In this document: positions 23,378 through 31,969 of the stretch, in pieces
How the letters are laid out: each line of letters starts with the position of its first letter
How positions within the stretch are numbered: the first letter of the stretch is position 1
Assembly (NCBI GenBank): GCA_036004405.1
Contig: DASYRM010000212.1
Location: 1 to 38,638, forward strand
Direction: 5' to 3'
Length of the DNA: 38,638 nucleotides
From: DASYRM01 sp036004405
GTDB lineage: Bacteria > Acidobacteriota > Vicinamibacteria > Vicinamibacterales > UBA2999
The notes under the pieces: model-generated
The model's input: only the letters and a program-made list of their open reading frames with translations
The model's database searches: none
What the model was told of the DNA's origin: nothing
Made by a program: the position numbers and the translations under genes

Positions 23378-24481
23378 TCACTGGAGCCGGGTCTGGTCGA
23401 GCGCGGCACCGACTAGTTCCGCAACGCCAGCTCCACTGCGGCCATTGGCCCAGGCGATGACCGCGCGCTTCCTGGTCGTATCCACCAGCAACCGGCTCTC
23501 GAATCCGAACGTGCCGCCGCTCTTGGCGATGATTTCGTTCGCGCCGAGCCTGAATAGCTCCCACCCCAACGTTTGCTGCAGGCGCCGCTCGTCAGTCTGG
23601 CGCTTGACGGACGTCATCCGCGCGTACACGGCCTTCCGGGGGCTCTCCGAGTCGAGCAAGTCCGCCGCGAACTTGAGCATGTCTGCCGCGGTGGAGCTGA
23701 ATCCGCCTGCGGGGGCGATCACTCCGCCGGTCCAGGGCACGACGGGAATCAGCTTTGGGTTGTGACCTGTTGCACGGCGAGCGGCCTGATCGGCGTCGAA
23801 GGTGATGCGCGTATCCCTCATCCCGAGCGGATCGAAGAGCCGGCGCCTCAGGAGCTCCTCGTAGCCAACGCCCGCTCGCAATGCGAGCGCGTGTCCCAAC
23901 AGTCCCATGCCAATGTTGGAGTACTCCCACTTGGAGCCCGGAGCCCGTTCGAGCCGATACCGCGCGAGAAATGCGTAGAGTTCCTCCGCCGTGTAGCCGG
24001 CGTACGGACTACGGTCGCTTTCGAGATCGACGGCGATCGAGTCGCGAGGCAGCCCGGACGTGTGGGTCGCCAGGTCGACAAGTGAAATGTCTTTGCCACG
24101 AAACGACGGGACCGTCACAGAAGCCGGGACGTACTTGCGTAGGAGGTCGTCGAGAGCCACATCGCCGCGCTCGACCATGTCGGCCAACAAAAAGGCCGTG
24201 AACACCTTCGAGAGGGAGCCTATCTCGACGATCGTGTCCGCGGTGGGCTCGGGTCCGCCGATGCTCACGCGGCCGTAGACGGCAAATGATCTCCCTTCAG
24301 GCGTGAGGAGACCGACTACCGCGCCGGTGCCGTGCTGGTTCTGGTCGATGCGCCGCGCCAGCGCTGATCGCAACGGATCACTGGAGCCTTGAGCGCCGAG
24401 GCCGGATACCAGAGCACACGTGACCACGGCTATCGCGAGACCGATCGGCGCACTGCCGTTCCGCATCACGAAGCGCTCCAT
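23378..24481 (-). CDS. serine hydrolase of the beta-lactamase/D-alanyl-D-alanine carboxypeptidase class (class C fold)
   Basis: A 367-residue exported serine hydrolase. Signal peptide about 1-31 (PIGLAIAVVTCALVSGLGAQ). Catalytic motifs: SLSK (SxxK, Ser89/Lys92) in DTIVEIGSLSKVFTAFLLAD; YSN in WEYSNIGMGLLGHALA; and KSGG (third motif) in AKSGGTFGFESRLLVD. Conserved blocks VALDDLLRKYVP and LATHTSGLP agree with AmpC/esterase EstB-type proteins. It could act on peptidoglycan stem peptides, D-amino peptides or esters; resistance to beta-lactams cannot be claimed. In-frame ATGs at 24481 and 24466 are both possible; the first is kept. It is first in a two-gene unit with the TIGR03435 protein. Confidence 0.92.
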   Translation of the reverse strand: MERFVMRNGSAPIGLAIAVVTCALVSGLGAQGSSDPLRSALARRIDQNQHGTGAVVGLLTPEGRSFAVYGRVSIGGPEPTADTIVEIGSLSKVFTAFLLADMVERGDVALDDLLRKYVPASVTVPSFRGKDISLVDLATHTSGLPRDSIAVDLESDRSPYAGYTAEELYAFLARYRLERAPGSKWEYSNIGMGLLGHALALRAGVGYEELLRRRLFDPLGMRDTRITFDADQAARRATGHNPKLIPVVPWTGGVIAPAGGFSSTAADMLKFAADLLDSESPRKAVYARMTSVKRQTDERRLQQTLGWELFRLGANEIIAKSGGTFGFESRLLVDTTRKRAVIAWANGRSGAGVAELVGAALDQTRLQ

Positions 24482-24590
24482 TTTGTGTGTACCAAGTATG
24501 CCTGCACGTTGAAGATTCCGCGTCTCCGCAAACCCAACTCCCTGAAAGTCTCTGATATCCGGCTGGCCTGGCGGCTGCAGCCTCCGGCGC

Positions 24591-24596
24591 TAGAAT
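24591..24596 (+). promoter_or_regulatory. -10 element (TAGAAT) of the first Uma2 gene
   Basis: GGCGCTAGAAT occurs here and before the second Uma2 gene. In both, exactly 7 nt separate TAGAAT from the homologous start codon (GTG 24604 here, ATG 36260 there). That spacing puts transcription start at or next to the start codon, so the mRNAs are probably leaderless. No -35 box is obvious. Confidence 0.5.
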
Positions 24597-24603
24597 GAGT
24601 TTC

Positions 24604-25182
24604 GTGCCTGGCTCCGACGCACCTCGCTCCGGCCCCGGCGTGAAGCTCACCTACGACGACTTCGTGCACTTCCCCGACGACGGGAAGCGCCACGAGCTCA
24701 TCGACGGGGAGCATTACGTGACGCCGTCACCCGGTCGCAGGCACCAGCAGATCGTTCGCGAGCTGCTTGGCCACATCTGGTCGTACCTGAAACGTCACCC
24801 TGCGGGCGAGATCTACGGGGCACCGTTCGACGTGGTGTTCTCGGATTTCGACGTGGTCGAACCGGACCTTCTGTTCGTCAGCAGTGAGCGAGCGCGAGTG
24901 CTCACCGAGAAGAATGTGCAGGGCGCGCCGGACCTGGTGGTGGAGGTTGGCTCGCCCGCGACCCGTCGACGTGACGAGAAGACCAAGCTGCAGCTCTACG
25001 AACGCTTTGGGGTTCAGGAATACTGGGTCGTCGATCCGGATCTGGACGAAATCAAAGTGTACCGACTCGTCGAGGGGCGCTATCAGCGGGTGGCAGAGCT
25101 GACGCTCGCGGCCCACGACGTGCTGAGCACCCCGCTCTTGCCCGGCCTGGAACTCTCTCTCACTGATGTCTTCCCGGAGTAG
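24604..25182 (+). CDS. Uma2 family endonuclease-like protein (DUF820)
   Basis: A 192-residue protein with the PD-(D/E)xK nuclease-like Uma2 fold. Core: KLTYDDFVHFPDDGKRHELI, DGEHYVTPSPGRRHQQIVRE, FDVVFSDFDVVEPDLLFVSS, DLVVEVGSPATRRRDEKTKL and FGVQEYWVVDPDLDEIKVYR. Putative metal ligands are Asp in VEPDLLF and Glu in VVEVGSP, with Lys in DEKTK. GTG 24604 is chosen over ATG 24595: the ATG overlaps the -10-like TAGAAT, and the second copy at 36260 starts at the equivalent place. Family members are often encoded in many copies per genome; their biological role is unclear. A shortened paralogue lies at 36260. Confidence 0.9.
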   Translation: MPGSDAPRSGPGVKLTYDDFVHFPDDGKRHELIDGEHYVTPSPGRRHQQIVRELLGHIWSYLKRHPAGEIYGAPFDVVFSDFDVVEPDLLFVSSERARVLTEKNVQGAPDLVVEVGSPATRRRDEKTKLQLYERFGVQEYWVVDPDLDEIKVYRLVEGRYQRVAELTLAAHDVLSTPLLPGLELSLTDVFPE

Positions 25183-25192
25183 GCGGTAACTC

Positions 25193-25501
25193 TCAGTCGA
25201 CTCGGGCTTCGACAATTCGCAGCACCCTGCGCAGACCGACGTAGCTGAGCACGGCGGCGGCAAGACCCGTGACGGCAGCGGGCAGCGAGTCCCACGTGTG
25301 CATCGCGAGGGCGATCGCGAAGATCAACACTGTGAACGCCGCGGTCGAGACGAGGTCGACCATGTCCCGCGTCTTGCGCCGGATCCGCCACAAGCGCAGA
25401 CAGTCCACCCAGATGTAGGCGAACGCGCCGAGCGCAAGGCTCGTCCCGACCACGAGAAGTCCGCGGTCCGACGAGAGCCACGCGATCGCGAGGCGGGCCA
25501 T
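25193..25501 (-). CDS. small integral membrane protein, unknown function
   Basis: A 102-residue protein with three hydrophobic segments, about 14-33 (LLVVGTSLALGAFAYIWVDC), 50-68 (STAAFTVLIFAIALAMHTWD) and 72-92 (PAAVTGLAAAVLSYVGLRRV), separated by a basic loop (LRLWRIRRKTRDMVD). I do not recognise a family. It converges with the Uma2 gene (10-bp gap) and is divergent from the PAP2 gene. No catalytic residues are apparent. Confidence 0.72.
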   Translation of the reverse strand: MARLAIAWLSSDRGLLVVGTSLALGAFAYIWVDCLRLWRIRRKTRDMVDLVSTAAFTVLIFAIALAMHTWDSLPAAVTGLAAAVLSYVGLRRVLRIVEARVD

Positions 25502-25617
25502 GGCGCCGGATTGTAGCCGGATGCCAGCCCATCCGCGCTACCCGCGTCGAGGCGCGCTTGGAGACCGTGTTGCACTCGTCAGGGCATGCTCCCGCGTCGA
25601 ACCGCCCGGTGGCACTG

Positions 25618-26559
25618 ATGTTTCTCACCGCACCTATCGTCTGGCTGCAGTCCTGGGCGTCACCGGGCCTCACCCACACCATGGAAGTGGTCTCGTGGTT
25701 CGGCTACACGAGGACCGCGATCGCGCTGGCCGTCTTGATCGCGTTTACATATCGCCTCCGCGCCGGGATGGCGCTGCTCCTCCTGCTCGGCCTCAACAGC
25801 GTCGCGACCGACGTGGCCAAGACGACGGCCGCACTGCCGCGGCCGTTCGCGGTGGACCCCGCCGTGCGCATCCTGGGATGGCCCACACCTGAAGCAACGG
25901 CGAAGGCGGGTGAGCGCGCCAACGCGGCCGACAGCGAATCTGGGTTCGGATTTCCGTCTGGTCACGTCAGCACCACGGTCACGCTGGTGGCCGGGCTCGC
26001 CAGCCTGGTCGGCGGAGGTTGGGTGCGCGCGACGGGCGTGTTGTGGGTGACGCTGATGGCCGTGTCGCGCGTCTATCTCGGCCGCCACTTCATCGGGGAC
26101 GTCCTCGGCGGCCTCGCCGTCGGAGCGCTCATCGTCGGCCTCGGCATGACGGTGCTGCGCCTCCCGGCTCTCGCCCGCTCGCCGGCGAGGCGTGAGGCGG
26201 AGCGCGCGGCGATGATCAATGCCATCCTCGCCGCGGTGTTGCTTGGTGCGGCGCTGATCGACGGCCGGCCGGACATCGGCGACACCGGCCGGCTTGCGGG
26301 CCTGGCGGTGGCGATTCTGCTCCTCACGCGGTTCGGCCTGGTACATCTGCCGCCGCGACCGCTCGCCCGGGCAGGGCTCGTATTACTCGCCGCCGCCAGC
26401 TATGCGCTCGTGTGGGCTGCGCTGACGTTTGGGCTCCGCACGTCACCAGTGGCCGCGAGGGCGCTACCCGCGTTTGCCATGTTGTTTGTTCCAGCCGCGA
26501 TCGCGTCGATCGCCGCGCGAAGCGACGTGACGAGCACGTCAGCCCCTACCGTCTTCTGA
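25618..26559 (+). CDS. PAP2 family phosphatase, membrane
   Basis: A membrane phosphatase with all three PAP2 signatures: KTTAALPRPF (KxxxxxxRP), PSGHVSTTVT (PSGH) and SRVYLGRHFIGDVLGG (SRxxxxxHxxxD). Such enzymes remove phosphate from lipid phosphates such as phosphatidate or undecaprenyl pyrophosphate at the membrane. Helices flank the motifs (TAIALAVLIAFTYRLRAG, LVAGLASLVGGGWVRATGVL), and a C-terminal extension of four helices ends with AFAMLFVPAAIASIAARSDV. ATG 25618 is the only ATG start; an in-frame TTG at 25558, preceded by GAGG, would add 20 residues. The last 160 bp overlap the 3' end of the transporter gene on the other strand, in both cases within plausible protein. Confidence 0.9.
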   Translation: MFLTAPIVWLQSWASPGLTHTMEVVSWFGYTRTAIALAVLIAFTYRLRAGMALLLLLGLNSVATDVAKTTAALPRPFAVDPAVRILGWPTPEATAKAGERANAADSESGFGFPSGHVSTTVTLVAGLASLVGGGWVRATGVLWVTLMAVSRVYLGRHFIGDVLGGLAVGALIVGLGMTVLRLPALARSPARREAERAAMINAILAAVLLGAALIDGRPDIGDTGRLAGLAVAILLLTRFGLVHLPPRPLARAGLVLLAAASYALVWAALTFGLRTSPVAARALPAFAMLFVPAAIASIAARSDVTSTSAPTVF

Positions 26560-28304
26560 AGGGCCGCATCGGCCAGGAGCGCGTCGCCCTCGCGCCAGAT
26601 GCCGGCGACGATCGGCGTTCTCGGCACGCGAACCCGCAGCCGCCGGATCAGGTAGCGAAGGTGCGCCGGCGCGCCCTCCAGCCCCACGGACAACACTGCC
26701 ACCACGACGACATTGGTCGGATCGAATTGCGCGATGTGCTCACGCCCGACCGCGGCATAAGGCACCTGCTGCGCGGCGACGCCGCGCTGCTCGAGGAGCT
26801 GCACGAGCATGGCCGACACTGCGTCGTCGAGCGGACCGCGGCCGGCGATACACGCCACCACGCCCGGGGACGGCCGCGCCCGCGGGATCACGGCGCCGTC
26901 CGCCGACCCGGCGTCGTCGTGCTCGCCGAGATCATCGACAACGGCCAGCATCGACTTCTCCACCGCCATCGCGCGCTCGCGACCGAGCGCACCGCGCGCC
27001 ACGTCGTCGGCCGCGCGCCGCAGCGCCTCGAGCGCGATGGTGTCGTAGAAGTCGAGCAGGGTCCGGTCCGCGAGCGCCGTTTCCGCCGTTTCGAGCGCCT
27101 CCTCGCGGTTGCCGGAGAGCAGACGCTGGTAGAAGGTCTCCAGCGGCGTCAGCGCCGGCTGATCGCCGAGCAGGATGTCCATGAACTCGAGCGACTTCAC
27201 GTGGCGCCCCATCACCACCAGGCACAGCGTGATCGGCGTGGAGAGAATGAGGCCGATCGGGCCCCACATCCAGGTCCAGAACACCGCCGCTACAATCACC
27301 GCCACCGGCGACAACCCGGTGGAGTGTCCATAGACCAGCGGCTCCACGACGTAGGCCACCAGCGGCTCGACGATCACGAACAGCCCCGTCACCAGCATCA
27401 CCATCGACCAGCCGGGATCGATGGCCGCCGCGAGTGCAATCGGCGCCGTCGCCGCGAGCAGCGCCCCGATGTAAGGGACGAACCGCAGCACCCCGGCGAG
27501 GCCGCCCCACACGCCGGGAGACGGGACGCCGATCATCCACAGCCCTAGCGTGATCACCAGCCCGAAGGTGGCGTTGACCATGAACTGGCTGACGAAATAG
27601 CGGCTGAGGCGCTGCCCCGCGTCGTCGATGGCGAGCGTGGTGCGGTGGAGGTCGCCCGAACCGGCCAGCCGGATGAAACGGTCGCGCAGGTCCTCGCGCT
27701 GCAGCAGGGTGAAGATCGTCACGATGAACACGATCACCGTGGTTTCGAGCGGGCCCACCACCGGGGCGAGAATCGATCGCACCACGACCAGCGTGGAGTC
27801 TTCGGGCTGCACCACCTCGACCGGCAATGGACGCGTCGGCTGGCCCGTGGCGTCCGGTTGAATGGGGGTTGGGCGGCTCGGGCTTGACGGCGACGGCGCA
27901 GGCGCCGGGCTCGGCGGTCGGCCGATACCGAACGCGGTGCTGATGGCCGACACCCGGGCGGCGAAGAGCGTCTGCAGCCCCTCGATCTTCTGCTCGATGG
28001 TGCGGGCATAGCGCGGCGCGTCGGCCGCGAGCCCCGCCGCCTGGCGGCCGATCAACGTCCCGACCAGACCCAGGAGTCCCAGCGCGAGGAGGACGCTGAC
28101 GATCACCGCTGGCGCCCGCCGCAGCCCGGCACGGCCGAGCATATTTACGAGCGGCGAGAGAACGAACGACAGGATGACCGCGAGGATGACCGGGATGAAG
28201 ACGTCCTGGGCCACGCGCAGCGCGGCGATTACGACCGCAGCGACGAGCAGGCGCAGCAGATTGCGGGTTTCGAGCAGGGCGGCGGTATCGCCCGATGCGG
28301 CCAT
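26400..28304 (-). CDS. AI-2E/PerM family transporter with large cytosolic C-terminal region
   Basis: A 634-residue protein. The first about 370 residues are the AI-2E transporter domain: helices from about 15 (NLLRLLVAAVVIAALRVAQD; IPVILAVILSFVLSPLVNML; IVSVLLALGLLGLVGTLIGR), a proline/serine-rich loop near 150-175, then the family's C-terminal helices (YIGALLAATAPIALAAAIDP, PVAVIVAAVFWTWMWGPIGL, ILSTPITLCLVVMGRHVKSL). A cytosolic region follows (LGDQPALTPLETFYQRLLSG, TLLDFYDTIALEALRRAADD) and ends with a Rossmann-like block (VVACIAGRGPLDDAVSAMLV, RTPIVAGIWREG). This extension is seen in longer family members. It may export small molecules or act as a Na+/H+-type transporter; substrate unknown. 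The 3' end overlaps the PAP2 gene by 160 bp. Confidence 0.9.
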   Translation of the reverse strand: MAASGDTAALLETRNLLRLLVAAVVIAALRVAQDVFIPVILAVILSFVLSPLVNMLGRAGLRRAPAVIVSVLLALGLLGLVGTLIGRQAAGLAADAPRYARTIEQKIEGLQTLFAARVSAISTAFGIGRPPSPAPAPSPSSPSRPTPIQPDATGQPTRPLPVEVVQPEDSTLVVVRSILAPVVGPLETTVIVFIVTIFTLLQREDLRDRFIRLAGSGDLHRTTLAIDDAGQRLSRYFVSQFMVNATFGLVITLGLWMIGVPSPGVWGGLAGVLRFVPYIGALLAATAPIALAAAIDPGWSMVMLVTGLFVIVEPLVAYVVEPLVYGHSTGLSPVAVIVAAVFWTWMWGPIGLILSTPITLCLVVMGRHVKSLEFMDILLGDQPALTPLETFYQRLLSGNREEALETAETALADRTLLDFYDTIALEALRRAADDVARGALGRERAMAVEKSMLAVVDDLGEHDDAGSADGAVIPRARPSPGVVACIAGRGPLDDAVSAMLVQLLEQRGVAAQQVPYAAVGREHIAQFDPTNVVVVAVLSVGLEGAPAHLRYLIRRLRVRVPRTPIVAGIWREGDALLADAALQKTVGADVLVTSLRAAIDAIAAGTNNMANAGSALAATGDVRSPNVSAAHTSA

Positions 28305-28353
28305 GACCGGTAGATCTGCAAGAACAGGGCTAGCTGGGCTCCTGTTGAGGCAG

Positions 28354-28416
28354 GTACGTAGAGGCGGACCTCTCAGGTCCGCCTGTCGCTCGTGGCTGCA
28401 GACCGTCAGGCCGGCC
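28354..28416. repeat. two adjacent palindromic elements, copies 7 and 8
   Basis: Copy 7: GGCGGACC-TCTCA-GGTCCGCC at 28363-28383 with flank GTACGTAGA; the loop has one extra base. Copy 8, about 28391-28416, is diverged (CGTGGCTGCAGACCGTCAGG followed by CCGGCC) and pairs poorly. The TGA stop of the ACT-domain gene (28408-28406) lies within copy 8. They fill the gap between the ACT gene end and the transporter start at 28304. Confidence 0.82.
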
Positions 28417-28783
28417 TATCGAGTTCCAGCACCCGGTGGCCGGCGTTCCTGAACGCCTCGGCGGCGCGTGCGACGTCGCCGGCGCGCACGAGCACATAGT
28501 CGGTGTCGTAGGTCGAGATGGCAAACATGCTGACCGCCGCGTCCGCCAGCGGCGATGCCAGCGACGCCATCACGCCGGTAAGCGCAAAGTCGAGAGGCCC
28601 GCGCACCGCGAACATGCGCCACGGCCCTTCGTACACCGTGCCGGCAGGCACGGCGTCCGCAGCGCATACCGCCGACAGTTCGGTCGGCGTCCGGGTGACC
28701 GAGACGAACCCGCCCTGCTGCACCCAGTCTGGCAGCGTCGCACCGGCCGGCCATCGGCAGATGGCGTAGACGCCTGGGACCAT
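28406..28783 (-). CDS. ACT domain-containing protein (CASTOR-like)
   Basis: A 125-residue protein made of two ACT-like modules of the kind grouped with CASTOR sensors: VPGVYAICRWPAGATLPDWV, GGFVSVTRTPTELSAVCAAD, then WRMFAVRGPLDFALTGVMAS, LASPLADAAVSMFAISTYDT and DYVLVRAGDVARAAEAFRNA. ACT domains bind amino acids and regulate enzymes or transcription, but this free-standing form has no assigned ligand. The conserved beginning is nearly missing: relatives carry a few residues before VPGVYA, and the ATG at 28783 is the first eligible start. Its last residues and TGA lie in a palindromic element. It starts 22 bp after the BON gene stop and may share its transcript. Confidence 0.85.
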   Translation of the reverse strand: MVPGVYAICRWPAGATLPDWVQQGGFVSVTRTPTELSAVCAADAVPAGTVYEGPWRMFAVRGPLDFALTGVMASLASPLADAAVSMFAISTYDTDYVLVRAGDVARAAEAFRNAGHRVLELDRPA

Positions 28784-28805
28784 GTCGAGCTCGAGCGCGA
28801 TCAGG

Positions 28806-29255
28806 TCAGCGAACCTTGAGGTGATTCACGACCTTGGTGACGCCGGCCGTTTCCGTGGCGATTCGCAGCGCACGTCGCTGCTCGTCTTTTGACCCCACGG
28901 TGCCCGTCAGGGTCACGACGCTCTCGTCGGTATCGACGTCGATCTCCCCCGCATTCACCAGGTCGTCGAGGGCCATCTTCGCCTTGATCTTCGAGGTCAG
29001 CGCCGCCCCGGAGACCGCGTCCTCGGCGCGGTTCACCGCGGTGTGAACGCCAGCCGACGCGTGCTCCTTGAGCTCGACGCTGGTCTCGCGAGCGGCGCTG
29101 CGCACGCCGTCGCGAACCGTGTCACCCACCGTCTCGCTGAAGGTACTGCGAAGCGTGCGGGTGCCGGGCAGGCGGAAGAGGTCGCGGCCGTTGCTGTAGT
29201 TGTAGGCTCCCAGCGCGACGACGGCGGCCAACGGAAGAAAGAGTAGTTTGCACAT
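28806..29255 (-). CDS. BON domain protein, exported or membrane-anchored
   Basis: A 149-residue protein with an N-terminal hydrophobic segment (MCKLLFLPLAAVVALGAYNY), a helical middle region (STFSETVGDTVRDGVRSAAR, ELKEHASAGVHTAVNRAEDA) and a C-terminal BON domain at about 88-149 (TSKIKAKMALDDLVNAGEID, VVTLTGTVGSKDEQRRALRI, TAGVTKVVNHLKVR). BON domains bind phospholipid surfaces and occur in osmotic-stress proteins such as OsmY. The start ATG 29255 gives the hydrophobic N-terminus. A -10-like TACACT is visible about 20 nt upstream. The Cys at position 2 is too early for a lipobox. Confidence 0.87.
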   Translation of the reverse strand: MCKLLFLPLAAVVALGAYNYSNGRDLFRLPGTRTLRSTFSETVGDTVRDGVRSAARETSVELKEHASAGVHTAVNRAEDAVSGAALTSKIKAKMALDDLVNAGEIDVDTDESVVTLTGTVGSKDEQRRALRIATETAGVTKVVNHLKVR

Positions 29256-29329
29256 GGTGTGAAGGACGAGACGAGTGTAGGCTTCGTTCGTCCAGAAGTC
29301 GCAAGGAAACCCCAAGGAATTTCCAGGGA

Positions 29330-31969
29330 TTACTCCTGCTGCAGCGCAATCGTCGGCTGGACGCGAGACGCACGAAGCGCGGGCACCATCGACGCGCAGA
29401 ACGCCACGGCCAGGAACGTCAGCGAGGCCAGGGCGATCGCCGCGGAGTAGTCGGGCCGGAAGTCGTAGAACAGCGTGCCCATGGTTCGGGCGGCCGCCAC
29501 GGCCAGGCCGACACCAATGACGAGGCCGGCCAGCGTCAACACCAGGCCACGCGCGCTGAAGGACAACAGAATGTCTCGCGAGCTGGCGCCGAGCGCCATG
29601 CGCACGCCAATCTCGACCGTGCGCTGTGTCACCGCGTAGGCCAGCACGCCGTAGAGGCCCACCGCCGCGAGCAGCAACGCCAGCGTCGCGAACGCGCCCA
29701 GCAGCACCGTGTTCTGCGACGGCACGGACAGCTGGCGGCTGACGATGTCGTCGATCGTCTGAATGCGGGTGACCGGCTGGTTCTTGTCGAGGGACCAGAT
29801 CGCTTGACGGATGGCCGGCACCATCGAGGAGGGATCGATCGCCGTCCGCACCACGATGCCGCTCGGCACATCCCCTGTCTGGTCCCCTTGCTCGTGCACG
29901 CGATAGATGGTTGGCCGCAGTTCCTCGGCCACGCCGCGATCGCGAATCTCCTTCACGACGCCGACGATCGTGTACCAGTAGCCCTTCGGCCCACGATTGC
30001 CAAACTTGATTTGTGCCCCGAGCGGCGAGCGACCTGGAAAGTGACGATCGGCGAACGACTCGTTCACGATCGCCGCCGGTGCGTCCGAGCGCTGGTCGGA
30101 AATGTCGAAGAACCGCCCGTCTCGCAGCTGGGCGCGAACCGTCGAGAAATAGTCGCGTGTCACCACGCGCGAGAGGGCGACCTGCGTGGCACCGTCGTTG
30201 ATGGACTGACCGGGGAGGCGATAGAACGTCGCCTGGTCGTTGACCGTGAGCGGCACTCGTGAAATGGCGCCGGCGCTGACGACGCCTGGAATCGCGCGGA
30301 TCTTCTCGAGCTGCGCGTTGACGAACGCCACCCGCCGGTCGAAGTCGGGATAGCGGAAGAGCGGCGTGACCAGCGTCAGTACTTTTTCGCTGCGAATGCC
30401 GAGATCCAGGCCCCGCAGATGCTGAAACGTCTGAGGCAGCAGGCCGCCGATCGTCAGGAGCACCACGGCCAGCGCCGTTTCGGCCACGATGAGCGAATGC
30501 TGGAACCGGTAGCCGCGGGCACCGGCACTGCCACGGCCGCCGTCGCGCAGCCCTTCGTGCACGTCGAGCCGCGAGCCGCGCACGGCCGGCGTCAGCCCGA
30601 ACGTGACGGCCGCGGCGACGGCAATCGCGGCGGAGACCGCCAGGACGCGCCAGTCGAGCGTCAGGTGCACCGCCGCCATCGTGGGCGGCACCAGGGTCTC
30701 GAGAAACCACATCATCGGGATGGCGAGCAGCAGCCCGGCCAGCGCGCCGCACCCGGCGAGCACCAGGCTCTCGACCAGAAACTGCCGGATCAATCGCGCG
30801 CGTCCCGCGCCTATCGCCGTACGCACGGACACTTCGCGGCGGCGCAGGGCGCTCCGTGCCAGCAGCAGATTCGCCAGGTTGACGCAGGCGATCAGCAGCA
30901 CCACGCCGGCGGCGGCCAGAAGGACGACCAGCGACATGTAGGTCTTGCCCGCTATCTCCTCGCGCAGCGGCGTCACCACCGCCGACCGCGCCACCGGCAG
31001 ACGAGGCGTCGTCACGCGCAGGCTCAAGGCCGCCATCGCGTCGCTGGCTTGTTGCGGCGAGACGCCCGGCTTCAGCCGGGCCACCGTGTGGACGTCGTGC
31101 CACCCCCAGCCGTTCAACAGCATGCCTGGCGCGAACGAGGTGGGCATCCACACGTCGATGTCGCGCGCGGGCATGAAATAGAACTCACGCGGCATCACGC
31201 CGATCACTTCGTACGGGGTGTCGTTGAGCAGGATCGTGCGGCCCACGATCTCCGGCACGGCGCCGAAGCGCCGCTGCCACAGTCCGTGGCTGATGACCAC
31301 GACGCGGGCCCCGCGCACGTCTTCGTCTTCGGTGAAGACCCGTCCGAGCAACGGCTTCGCGCCGAGGACGTTCCAGAAATTGCCGGTGACTTTGCGCGCG
31401 GGCAGGTCTTCGGGCTCACCGCTGCCGGACAGCGCCGCATCGCCGGGCTGCGTGGCCGCGATGTCGCTGAATACCGTATTGCTCTGCCGCCATTCGCGCC
31501 ATTCTGGCGGCGTCGTGAAGAACTTCCGCTCCCCATCCGTCCGGCTCGCGTCGTCCCACACCATCACGAGACGGTCGGCGTCCGCATAGGGCAGCGGACG
31601 AATCAGCACCGCATCCACGGCGCTGAACATCGCCGTGTTGACGCCGATGCCGAGCGCCAGCGTGACGATGGCGATGGTCGAGAACCCGGGATGACGCCGG
31701 AGCTGGCGGAGGGCGTAGCGAACGTCCTGCGCGATCTCGTCGAGCCAGGCGCCGTGCCGACCCCATCGAACTTGTTCCTTCGCCTGTTCAAGGCCTCCGA
31801 CCTGCAGCAGCGCCGCGCGCCGCGCGTCGGCCGACGTGGCGCCGTGGCGCTCGCCGTCCGCCGCGGCCATGTCGACAAACGCCTCCAGTTCGTCGGCCAG
31901 GTCGCGCTCGGCCTGGTTGCGCCGAGTGATCCAGCGCACGACGGACGCCAGGCGATGCAGGAGCGTCAT
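29330..31969 (-). CDS. ADOP-family ABC transporter permease (MacB-like, duplicated)
   Basis: An 879-residue ADOP, third in the window. ATG 31969 overlaps the PadR stop (ATGA), which fixes the start (MTLLHRLASVVRWITRRNQA). N-terminal cytoplasmic segment ERDLADELEAFVDMAAADGE, DARRAALLQVGGLEQAKEQV; TM1 HPGFSTIAIVTLALGIGVNT; first MacB_PCD domain (TPYEVIGVMPREFYFMPARD); helices MSLVVLLAAAGVVLLIACVN, LAGLLLAIPMMWFLETL and VLAVSAAIAVAAAVTFGLTP; second domain; last helices (TVLLGAFATLALLLAAVGLY, VLAYAVTQRTVEIGVRMALG, IALASLTFLAVAFCASMVPA) with tail ALRASRVQPTIALQQE. No ATPase is nearby. Coupled to PadR and probably repressed by it. Confidence 0.94.
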   Translation of the reverse strand: MTLLHRLASVVRWITRRNQAERDLADELEAFVDMAAADGERHGATSADARRAALLQVGGLEQAKEQVRWGRHGAWLDEIAQDVRYALRQLRRHPGFSTIAIVTLALGIGVNTAMFSAVDAVLIRPLPYADADRLVMVWDDASRTDGERKFFTTPPEWREWRQSNTVFSDIAATQPGDAALSGSGEPEDLPARKVTGNFWNVLGAKPLLGRVFTEDEDVRGARVVVISHGLWQRRFGAVPEIVGRTILLNDTPYEVIGVMPREFYFMPARDIDVWMPTSFAPGMLLNGWGWHDVHTVARLKPGVSPQQASDAMAALSLRVTTPRLPVARSAVVTPLREEIAGKTYMSLVVLLAAAGVVLLIACVNLANLLLARSALRRREVSVRTAIGAGRARLIRQFLVESLVLAGCGALAGLLLAIPMMWFLETLVPPTMAAVHLTLDWRVLAVSAAIAVAAAVTFGLTPAVRGSRLDVHEGLRDGGRGSAGARGYRFQHSLIVAETALAVVLLTIGGLLPQTFQHLRGLDLGIRSEKVLTLVTPLFRYPDFDRRVAFVNAQLEKIRAIPGVVSAGAISRVPLTVNDQATFYRLPGQSINDGATQVALSRVVTRDYFSTVRAQLRDGRFFDISDQRSDAPAAIVNESFADRHFPGRSPLGAQIKFGNRGPKGYWYTIVGVVKEIRDRGVAEELRPTIYRVHEQGDQTGDVPSGIVVRTAIDPSSMVPAIRQAIWSLDKNQPVTRIQTIDDIVSRQLSVPSQNTVLLGAFATLALLLAAVGLYGVLAYAVTQRTVEIGVRMALGASSRDILLSFSARGLVLTLAGLVIGVGLAVAAARTMGTLFYDFRPDYSAAIALASLTFLAVAFCASMVPALRASRVQPTIALQQE

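Noticed and set aside
23378..24481. Calling the serine hydrolase an antibiotic-resistance beta-lactamase
   Set aside because: The SxxK/YxN/KSG motifs are shared with carboxypeptidases and esterases, and nothing in the sequence or context points to resistance.
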